Assembly (NCBI GenBank): GCA_021203115.1
Contig: JAJQBV010000168.1
Span: 1-5,117, forward strand
DNA: 5,117 bases
Direction: 5' to 3'
Source of the DNA: Clostridiales bacterium
Lineage (GTDB): Bacteria; Bacillota; Clostridia; Lachnospirales; Lachnospiraceae
In this document: positions 1-4,206 of the stretch, one piece after another
Layout of the letters: each line of letters begins with the position of its first letter
How positions within the stretch are numbered: position 1 is the first letter of the stretch
Translations under genes and position numbers: made by a program
The notes under the pieces: generated by a model
The model's input: the letters and a program-made list of their open reading frames with translations, nothing else
Told to the model about the DNA's origin: nothing
Database searches by the model: none

Positions 1-314
1 TCTGTACCCGGATCTGCCACCCGTTCTGTCCGGTCAAACTTCCATACGATATTTCCCTCCCAGTCCACCTGCACCAGATCGATCTGATCCTGATACGCAA
101 ACTTCCCTTTTCGGCTTCCGGTGGTACCCAGAACATATCCGCCCGGGAGAATTTTGTTTGGAAATCCTCCGAGGCCGGCCCAAAGCTGGACTTCATTTCC
201 ATTCATGTCAATCAGCAACGCCCCTTTCGCTGACGGAAATATGGTGTAGCCGCTACAGGCTTTGTCTTTGTTGTAAATCGTTGTCCCTGTCGGGAATACG
301 CTTGGATAACCCAT
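1..314 (-). CDS. Aryl-sulfate sulfotransferase-like protein, 5' part (runs off left edge)
   Basis: The first 104 codons are visible; the 3' part lies outside the window. The N-terminus (MGYPSVFPTGTTIYNKDKA) and the repeated beta-propeller-type strands LIDMNGNEVQLW (about residues 34-45) and LVQVDWEGNIVWKF (about 80-93) match the family of PAPS-independent arylsulfotransferases, which move a sulfuryl group from one phenolic sulfate ester to another phenol. The catalytic His/Arg residues of that family would lie further on and cannot be checked. The ATG at 312-314 is supported by an AAAGGAG ribosome binding site at 324-330, 9 nt upstream. No signal peptide or lipobox is seen at this start, unlike the periplasmic proteobacterial enzymes, so a cytoplasmic location is inferred. 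The gene is divergent from the amidohydrolase gene at 910 and is separated from it by a long regulatory region. The family call rests on recognition of the N-terminal pattern. Confidence 0.8.
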   Translation of the reverse strand, partial: MGYPSVFPTGTTIYNKDKACSGYTIFPSAKGALLIDMNGNEVQLWAGLGGFPNKILPGGYVLGTTGSRKGKFAYQDQIDLVQVDWEGNIVWKFDRTERVADPGT

Positions 315-360
315 ACTGTAATTCTCCTTTCTCGCTCCGTCTTCCAATCACCGTGTCTGA

Positions 361-382
361 GGGCGGTCCCGTGAAACCGCCC
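361..382 (-). promoter_or_regulatory. GC-rich hairpin in the leader of the sulfotransferase gene
   Basis: GGGCGGT (361-367) and ACCGCCC (376-382) form a perfect 7-bp stem around an 8-nt loop in the otherwise AT-rich upstream DNA. It lies 47 bp upstream of the ATG and, on the minus strand, is not followed by a T-run, so it is not a standard intrinsic terminator. A small second stem, AGGGA/TCCCT, is at 403-415. A role in mRNA stability or leader control is inference only. Confidence 0.35.
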
Positions 383-422
383 CGCCGCCGATATCAAAGA
401 CAAGGGATATTCCCTCTTCCAA

Positions 423-464
423 AAACGATATATATTATATGCAATCGTTTGCTCTATAATTATA
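423..464 (-). promoter_or_regulatory. Candidate promoter region of the sulfotransferase gene with a dyad around one -10 box
   Basis: Two TATAAT hexamers are present on the minus strand, at 434-439 and 459-464, both in position to transcribe the sulfotransferase gene. Neither has a good -35 at 16-18 bp (TAATTA at 457-462 for the first; TTTATG at 482-487 for the second). The first is enclosed by a perfect 7-bp inverted repeat, AAACGAT (423-429) and ATCGTTT (444-450), whose arm centres are 21 bp apart, or two helical turns. This fits a promoter that depends on an activator or is blocked by a repressor. The AT-richness of the stretch makes chance TATAAT matches likely, so the exact promoter is uncertain. 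Confidence 0.35.
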
Positions 465-481
465 TATTTTGTTTAAGAATT

Positions 482-512
482 CATAAAACATAGTTCACAT
501 ATCTGTTTTATG
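482..512. repeat. 9-bp inverted repeat, putative operator
   Basis: CATAAAACA (482-490) and TGTTTTATG (504-512) are exact reverse complements with a 13-nt spacer; the arm centres are 22 bp apart. The repeat lies upstream of the candidate minus-strand -10 boxes, with its centre about 70 bp before the likely start from the TATAAT at 434-439, a usual place for an activator site. The binding protein is unknown. Confidence 0.45.
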
Positions 513-513
513 C

Positions 514-528
514 GTGTTATGATAACAC
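514..528. repeat. 15-bp palindrome, putative operator
   Basis: GTGTTAT and ATAACAC (514-520 and 522-528) form a perfect dyad around a single central G. The size and symmetry are typical of a homodimeric repressor site. The minus strand of the palindrome contains TATCAT (519-524), a possible -10 with TTAGAC 18 bp upstream, so it could overlap an additional weak promoter. The cognate factor is not identified. Confidence 0.4.
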
Positions 529-700
529 CATATATTTCCTTTGTCTAATACCAAAAACAAATAACCGGTTATAGATTTTTTTGATGCAAACGTTTTCGTA
601 TTTTTCGGTAAATAAATGTCCCGGGATTATTGCGAAGGAACTGGTAATCTTTTGATTTCTGTGATTTCTGTTTTGGCTGTTTCTGCGGCGTTTTCCTGCC
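529..700. other. Non-coding stretch between the divergent genes
   Basis: I see no gene here. Open frames exist on both strands across 517-883, but none has a ribosome binding site, none is recognisable, and a perfect plus-strand promoter lies inside them. The only structured element is the 12-bp palindrome ATAACCGGTTAT (561-572), followed by a T-run (576-582). It leaves at most a 4-bp stem with a 4-nt loop, too weak to call a terminator. Confidence 0.4.
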
Positions 701-729
701 TTGACATTGAACCTGGTGTAAACTATAAT
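701..729 (+). promoter_or_regulatory. Perfect consensus sigma-A promoter for the amidohydrolase gene
   Basis: TTGACA (701-706) and TATAAT (724-729) are both exact consensus hexamers separated by exactly 17 bp, the optimum spacing. Transcription would start near 736 and run rightward, giving a leader of about 170 nt before the amidohydrolase ATG at 910. No other gene to the right on this strand could use it. The -10 box abuts the left arm of an inverted repeat listed separately, so a promoter this strong is probably held in check by a repressor (inference). Confidence 0.8.
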
Positions 730-744
730 TTTCCTGTTTACACC
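715..744. repeat. 9-bp inverted repeat flanking the -10 box, putative repressor operator
   Basis: GGTGTAAAC (715-723) and GTTTACACC (736-744) are perfect reverse complements separated by 12 nt, and those 12 nt contain the whole TATAAT. The left arm fills the end of the promoter spacer; the right arm covers the predicted start site. Arm centres are 21 bp apart, so both face the same side of the helix. A protein bound here would exclude RNA polymerase. The half-site TGTAAAC resembles LacI-family half-sites, but the wide spacing is not usual for that family, so I do not assign a factor. Confidence 0.6.
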
Positions 745-909
745 GACGGAAGATGGAACGTATACATATTCTTGTTGGATGGGAATGCCGAAAAATACGA
801 TTACAGTCGTTGGAAAAATGTAAGGAATTGTCGCAAAATAGCTTGTGCAGATTGTGCCGGATAATGCGTGAAACACAGATCATAAAAATAAATGATAGTG
901 AGGTATGGA
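745..909 (+). other. Long 5' leader of the amidohydrolase mRNA
   Basis: This stretch should be transcribed from the promoter at 701-729. I could not match it to any riboswitch, T-box or leader-peptide pattern that I know. It contains a direct TTGTGC repeat (843-848, 853-858). A frame opening at 753 runs through it and on into the amidohydrolase gene out of frame, without a properly spaced ribosome binding site, and is unlikely to be real. The last bases hold the ribosome binding site (GTGAGG, 898-903) for the ATG at 910. Confidence 0.4.
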
Positions 910-1707
910 ATGAAAATTGCCTTATTTCAAATGAAAATGGGATCGGATATGGCGGAGAACCTGAAAAAGTGCCTGTCTGCTTTGCGGGATGCCGCTCAAA
1001 ATGGCGCAGATTTGATTTTGTACCCAGAGCTGTCGCTCATGCCCTTTTTCCCACAGTATGAAAAGCAGAATGTATCTGATAAAGCAGTGAAATCGAATGC
1101 CGATGAGATACTGGGCTTTCAGAAAGCCTGTCGGGAGAACCGTATTTATACAGTTCCGAATTTATATTACGAGGAAAATAAAAGATTTTATGACGCGAGT
1201 TTTCTTATCACTGCAACGGGAGAGATACAGGGCATCCAGAAGATGGTGCATATCGCGCAGGCGGTCAATTTTTACGAGCAGGATTATTATGCCCCTTCAG
1301 ATGATGGGTTTCAGGTATTCCAAACTCCTTTTGGAAACCTTGGAATCGTAGTTTGCTTTGACCGCCACTATCCGGAAAGTATCCGGACAGAAAAACGGAA
1401 GGGTGCGGATTTGATCCTGATACCAACGGCAAACACCAAAGCAGAGTCGCTCACGATGTTTGAATGGGAAATCCGCGTACAGGCATTTCAAAACTGTATC
1501 CCCATTGTTATGTGCAATCGAACGGGAACAGAGGGGCAGATGGCCTTTGCGGGTGAATCGCTTGCTGCGGATGCTGACGGAAATCTTATAGTGAAAGCTG
1601 ACGACCGGGAGCAACTTGTCTATGTGGACATTGATATAGACAAGAATCACAGGAGAGGCGATCGCCGCCCGTATGTGTCGCTGTGCAGGCCGGAGCTGTA
1701 TTCTTGA
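910..1707 (+). CDS. Carbon-nitrogen hydrolase (nitrilase superfamily), N-carbamoylase/amidase-like
   Basis: A 265-residue protein of the usual length for the family. The catalytic triad is complete: Glu40 in LILYPELSLMPF, Lys111 in GIQKMVHI and Cys149 in VVCFDRHYPES. Glu123 (FYEQDYY) sits where the second conserved Glu of the family is expected. Such enzymes hydrolyse amide or carbamoyl C-N bonds through a Cys thioester in the cytoplasm. CFDRHYPE and the later MCNRTGTEG are closer to carbamoyl-amidohydrolase members (ureidopropionase, N-carbamoylputrescine or N-carbamoyl amino acid amidase types) than to true nitrilases; the substrate cannot be fixed from sequence. I chose the ATG at 910 over the in-frame ATG at 892: GTGAGG (898-903) lies 6 nt before it, the protein then begins MKIALFQMKMG as relatives do, and 892 has no ribosome binding site. 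The gene stands alone behind a strong promoter and converges on the next gene across 17 bp, with no clear terminator between them. Confidence 0.88.
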   Translation: MKIALFQMKMGSDMAENLKKCLSALRDAAQNGADLILYPELSLMPFFPQYEKQNVSDKAVKSNADEILGFQKACRENRIYTVPNLYYEENKRFYDASFLITATGEIQGIQKMVHIAQAVNFYEQDYYAPSDDGFQVFQTPFGNLGIVVCFDRHYPESIRTEKRKGADLILIPTANTKAESLTMFEWEIRVQAFQNCIPIVMCNRTGTEGQMAFAGESLAADADGNLIVKADDREQLVYVDIDIDKNHRRGDRRPYVSLCRPELYS

Positions 1708-1724
1708 GTTTATAAGTACAAGAG

Positions 1725-3035
1725 TTACAAGAGGCGATAGTGCGTATTTTTGCCCTTTCCCTCCTGTATGATAGTTCCGCCATCCACCAGTTTTTTCAAA
1801 ATACGGCCGCATACAGAACGGCTGATCCCCAGTTCCTCTTCCGCATCCTTTCGCTTAATGGTTCCCTGTTCTTTCAGGAGCAGAAGCAGTTTCCCCTCAT
1901 CCGTATCGCCGGAATCATCCCTTCGTTCGGCTGCCCCGGCATTGGGCTGTGCATTCAGGTTCGGCAAAATAATCTTAAACGCATTATCAGAGGTTTCGAT
2001 CTGAGGCGTCACACCGGTTCCCTCATATGCGTCCATGATCTTGCGAATACCTGTCCCATACGCCTCGATCAATTCCAGACGATAAAACACATTTGCCAGA
2101 TTTGCATTGCGACATACAGAGATCCCCATCATGACATCATTCAGGGTGACGCCGCTAACCAGTCCACCAATGGAAACGAATTCTATCCTGTCTGTGTAAA
2201 TGCTGATAAGAGCACTGGCACGGAAAGCGTATTCGCGGTGAACCAACAGGTTCAGCAAAGCTTCCCGCACAGCCACCTCCGGAATGTCCCTCTTGTCAAT
2301 ACGGCGGAGTTTGTCAAAGGTCGAGTGTATCTGATTCCGAAAATCAATATATTCATAAACCTCGTTCATCTGCTTTAGCAGTGACCCGGTAAATTCCCTT
2401 CGGTCCTTAAACTCGCTTTGCGTCGTTCCTTCAAAAACCGCTGTTTTGATCGTATGAACGCACTGATCAGAAAGCAAAAGGCCAAGGTTTGTATAGACGC
2501 CATCTCTGCTTGTGATTTCCAGAGTTCTCATTTGAGCGGAGCCAAAAGCGATGTTCCTTTTGGCAAATTCATTCGCAGTGGCATCAAAAGTCAATTTCTG
2601 CTCCAGCGACCTCATTTCTTCAAAATGGTCGCCATCTGTCTCCTTGATCATACGCCGGATTGCGGTGTTTGTAGCCGGAGCAGACGAATAACCCTGGCGG
2701 ACATATACGCCTTCCGGACGAAGTCCTTTCTTTGCGATATAGTAAGGGCGTTCTGTTCCCTGTTGAACATCCACTAAAACGGCCTGTTTTCCTTCTATCT
2801 CTACCGTCTCGTAATGGATAAACATTGTCAGGTCTGGCTTGATTGCATCCCGAACCATATTGCTGATTTGCAACGCTACACTGTCAGGGTCGGCAACGTC
2901 GACCACGGTTCCATCATTTTGAATTCCGATGTAGAGTTTTCCCCCATCGCAGTTTGCAAATGCTATAATCTCTTTTTTCACGTCGTCAACCACGATCATC
3001 TTAAATTCAGTATTCTCGCTTTCCCTGCGTATCAT
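1725..3035 (-). CDS. SLFN/AlbA_2-domain ATP-binding protein with C-terminal winged helix (putative transcriptional regulator)
   Basis: A full-length 436-residue protein. Residues about 3-120 form a Schlafen AlbA_2 domain (RRESENTEFK, EIIAFANCDGGKLYIGI, and RPYYIAKKGLRPEGVYVRQG near 96-115). Residues about 250-345 form a divergent GHKL-type ATPase lobe, with the N-box-like EALLNLLVHREY (258-269) and the glycine turn EAYGTGIRKI (324-333). Residues about 383-436 are a winged-helix DNA-binding domain (GTIKRKDAEEELGISRSVCG). The order is that of the COG2865 group, often labelled RecG-like helicases although no helicase motor is present; its roles are poorly defined, with regulation most likely and defence also proposed for SLFN-domain relatives. 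The ATG at 3033-3035 has a G-run (3044-3048) as a weak Shine-Dalgarno, and an in-frame TAG lies eight codons upstream. It is transcribed alone from the promoter at 3065-3093, with phased repeats that suggest autoregulation (inference). Confidence 0.87.
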   Translation of the reverse strand: MIRRESENTEFKMIVVDDVKKEIIAFANCDGGKLYIGIQNDGTVVDVADPDSVALQISNMVRDAIKPDLTMFIHYETVEIEGKQAVLVDVQQGTERPYYIAKKGLRPEGVYVRQGYSSAPATNTAIRRMIKETDGDHFEEMRSLEQKLTFDATANEFAKRNIAFGSAQMRTLEITSRDGVYTNLGLLLSDQCVHTIKTAVFEGTTQSEFKDRREFTGSLLKQMNEVYEYIDFRNQIHSTFDKLRRIDKRDIPEVAVREALLNLLVHREYAFRASALISIYTDRIEFVSIGGLVSGVTLNDVMMGISVCRNANLANVFYRLELIEAYGTGIRKIMDAYEGTGVTPQIETSDNAFKIILPNLNAQPNAGAAERRDDSGDTDEGKLLLLLKEQGTIKRKDAEEELGISRSVCGRILKKLVDGGTIIQEGKGKNTHYRLL

Positions 3036-3055
3036 TATTATCGCCCCCGAACTAT

Positions 3056-3083
3056 TCTACCCGTATTTTACCCCACTCTACCC
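3056..3083 (-). repeat. Three helically phased GGGTARA repeats over the promoter
   Basis: Reading the minus strand, GGGTAGA (3077-3083), GGGTAAA (3067-3073) and GGGTAGA (3056-3062) recur at 10- and 11-bp steps, so all three face the same side of the helix. They cover the promoter spacer, the -10 box and the start site. This is the layout of a direct-repeat operator for a protein that blocks or tunes initiation. The product of the gene, which has a winged helix, is an obvious but untested candidate ligand. Confidence 0.6.
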
Positions 3084-3093
3084 ATCGTGTCAA
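3065..3093 (-). promoter_or_regulatory. Strong sigma-A promoter of the SLFN/AlbA_2 gene
   Basis: On the minus strand TTGACA (3088-3093) and TAAAAT (3065-3070) are separated by exactly 17 bp: a perfect -35 and a 5/6 match at -10. The predicted start near 3058 gives a leader of only about 23 nt before the ATG at 3035, just enough for the G-rich ribosome binding site. Confidence 0.75.
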
Positions 3094-3099
3094 TCAGTC

Positions 3100-3117
3100 G
3101 AGCAGAATGAGCAGAAT
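3100..3117. repeat. Tandem 9-bp direct repeat upstream of the -35 box
   Basis: GAGCAGAAT occurs twice without a spacer (3100-3108 and 3109-3117). On the minus strand this is ATTCTGCTC twice, ending 6 bp before the TTGACA of the SLFN/AlbA_2 promoter, in the region contacted by the polymerase alpha subunit or by an activator. It may be a second regulatory site or a chance slippage repeat. Confidence 0.45.
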
Positions 3118-3226
3118 ATTTTCCATCTATTTTATCATCTTTCTGATTCTCCTATTGCTTTTCCCTAAAAATCTGTATACGATCTGTTTCCAGACAAAAC
3201 TTCCAAGTGACTTCTAACAAAATGAG

Positions 3227-3889
3227 TCATCTATATCTTTCGGAAATAATCTTCCCGAGCACCTCAATCCGTTCCCCCGCATGCTCAAACAGCATCCAGT
3301 ACGCTTCACACAGCCGATTGCGCCCCGGCTTTCTGGTCCCCGCCTGCTCTCTCCACCTCCGGCAGCCGCCGCGGCAGAGAGAAAAGTATGCGCAGTCCCG
3401 GCAGCGTTCATCCCTCTGCAGGGAGGTTTCCACAAACCGCTTTGCCCGCTCACACTGCACAAGTTCATCAAAAGAATCCTCCACCGTCCCGAGACGCCAC
3501 TCATCCGAGCAGTAAAAGTCGCACGGATAGACGTCCCCGTTACCCTCCGTCACAAAGTAGCAGCTGCAGCATCCATTCATGCCGCACTCCTCCGCGGGAT
3601 ATCCTGCCGCCAGCTGGGCAAGGTTGGAAAACATACGGATATCCACCTGCGCACCATGACTGAAATCCTCATACCACAGGTCAAAGAGTTCGCACAGGAA
3701 TTTTCCGTAGGACGGAGCCGTCACCGCAGCCGGATTTCCATCGTCGCATACACGCCGCGACCGCTCCTCCTCATCCATACATGCGCTGGATGTTTTTCTG
3801 AGATATTTGCACAGGAACTTCTGAAAACGCTGTACTAGTGTGTCAGCTTGCACTCCTGTGAATACATCTCTGCTGCATATCGCGTTGTG
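3227..3889 (-). pseudogene. Anaerobic sulfatase-maturating enzyme, N-terminally truncated (SPASM half only)
   Basis: The intact enzyme (about 370-400 residues) is a cytoplasmic radical-SAM protein that converts a Cys or Ser of type I sulfatases to formylglycine. Here only the C-terminal part remains: about 208 codons from a GTG at 3853, with homology perhaps beginning near 3889 just after an in-frame TAG (3890-3892). Counting from the GTG, Cys90, 96, 111, 151, 154, 160, 164 and 182 keep the spacing I recall for the two auxiliary [4Fe-4S] clusters of the Clostridium perfringens enzyme, and Asp112 occupies the place of its catalytic base. Further signatures are LFDLWYEDF (56-64), DVYPCDFYCSDEWRLG (107-122) and CRGGCRR (160-166). 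The radical-SAM CxxxCxxC domain, about 165 residues, is absent, so the reaction is impossible. AGGA directly abuts the GTG and is too close to act as its ribosome binding site. The frame is otherwise undamaged, which suggests recent truncation. The break coincides with IS21 sequence just upstream. Confidence 0.85.
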
Positions 3890-3900
3890 CTATTCCCAAA

Positions 3901-3971
3901 CTATACATCGGCCATTGCGGTCAGGCGCATTTCAATGAGTTTAAGCGCAGGATTTCGCGGTATTTGGTCAT
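3901..3971 (-). pseudogene. istA: istA start fused to an istB fragment
   Basis: The ATG at 3969-3971 is preceded by AAAGGAGGT (3979-3987), 7 nt upstream, a near-perfect ribosome binding site. It encodes MTKYREILRL, the typical start of IS21 IstA transposases, and then reaches TGA at 3921-3923. In the next frame over, 3904-3945 reads LKLIEMRLTAMADV, which matches the N-terminal region of IstB, the AAA+ helper ATPase, and stops at 3901-3903. The simplest reading is an internal deletion near 3945 that removed nearly all of istA and the first codons of istB, followed by a second junction between about 3890 and 3907 into the sulfatase-maturase gene. The istA assignment is strong; the istB assignment rests on a short match. 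Confidence 0.65.
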
Positions 3972-3978
3972 AATAACG

Positions 3979-3987
3979 ACCTCCTTT
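3979..3987 (-). promoter_or_regulatory. Ribosome binding site of istA
   Basis: AAAGGAGGT on the minus strand is a full match to the anti-Shine-Dalgarno region, 7 nt from the ATG at 3971. It fixes the istA start and is the best ribosome binding site in the window. Confidence 0.8.
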
Positions 3988-3996
3988 AACTGTATT

Positions 3997-4010
3997 CACA
4001 CCGAAGTGTG
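3997..4010 (-). promoter_or_regulatory. UUCG-capped hairpin in the istA leader
   Basis: On the minus-strand RNA, CACAC and GUGUG close a UUCG tetraloop (CACAC-UUCG-GUGUG) with the stabilising C(UUCG)G context. It ends 9 nt before the ribosome binding site. It may limit istA expression from outside transcripts or shape the mRNA; no T-run follows, so it is not a terminator. Confidence 0.5.
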
Positions 4011-4054
4011 TAGCTACAGTATAAAGGAATTTATGAGGAAAGAACCTGCAAAAG

Positions 4055-4147
4055 TGGCTCTCAAACTCCGGAATCACTGGCTCTCAGACTCCGGAACGGT
4101 GGCTCCGAAAGTCCGGACAGGTGGCTCAATGGCCCCCGGAATATTCA
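4055..4147 (-). repeat. Four about 22-bp terminal repeats of the IS21-type left end
   Basis: On the plus strand TGGCTC recurs at 4055, 4078, 4100 and 4122 (steps of 23, 22 and 22 bp), each followed 7-8 bp later by CCGGA (4068, 4091, 4113, 4136). IS21-family ends are known to carry several copies of a repeat that overlaps the terminal inverted repeat and acts as transposase binding sites. The outermost copy ends CCCCCGGAATATTCA at 4147. The stretch 4148-4206 between this end and the LysR gene has no recognisable feature or terminator. Confidence 0.75.
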
Positions 4148-4206
4148 CCGATCTAACAGTTCATATTTTCATTCTCCAAATCGATGGTAAGGCAACAGCT
4201 CACTTT

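Larger units (their letters stand above)
3890..4147 (-). mobile_element. IS21-family element remnant (left end, istA start, istB scrap)
   Basis: Reading the minus strand from 4147, the element starts TGAATATTCCGGGG, passes four terminal repeats with the core TCCGG-N7/8-GAGCCA, then a leader hairpin and a perfect ribosome binding site, and opens istA at 3971. The rest of istA, most of istB and the right end are missing, and the sequence then runs into the truncated sulfatase-maturase gene. The outer border at 4147 is inferred from the end of the last repeat and a TG/CA terminus. No target duplication can be tested because the other end is gone. The element cannot move without a full-length copy elsewhere. 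Confidence 0.7.

Noticed and set aside
561..582. ATAACCGGTTAT plus T-run as a terminator
   Set aside because: A perfect palindrome with no loop leaves at most a 4-bp stem; too weak, and no gene ends there.
715..744. Invertible (phase-variable) promoter
   Set aside because: The inverted repeats are only 12 bp apart, too close for a recombinase-driven inversion, and no recombinase gene is near.
517..883. Overlapping open frames on both strands (about 80-120 codons) in the divergent control region
   Set aside because: No ribosome binding site at any start, no recognisable domain, several overlapping frames in AT-rich DNA, and a perfect promoter with a dyad lies inside them.
892..909. Upstream in-frame ATG for the amidohydrolase
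   Set aside because: No Shine-Dalgarno before it, and it adds six residues not typical of the family; the ATG at 910 has GTGAGG at the right distance.
1657..1666. GGCGATCGCC palindrome
   Set aside because: Single copy within the amidohydrolase coding sequence and explained by its codons.
1740..2777. Long plus-strand open frames opposite the SLFN/AlbA_2 gene
   Set aside because: Shadows of the clearly homologous minus-strand gene; their translations look like nothing known.
3118..3226. Possible small gene or terminator between the SLFN/AlbA_2 promoter and the maturase remnant
   Set aside because: Only very short frames and no hairpin with a T-run; nothing supportable.
3281..3838. 185-codon plus-strand open frame, Pro/Arg-rich
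   Set aside because: Antisense shadow of the sulfatase-maturase remnant, which has a conserved cysteine pattern on the minus strand.
3843..3905. Second istA-like piece (SLGIAQRDMQQRC) in the istA frame after the stop
   Set aside because: Superficially similar to the next IstA residues, but the same bases fit the maturase (HNAIC onward) in another frame; probably coincidence.
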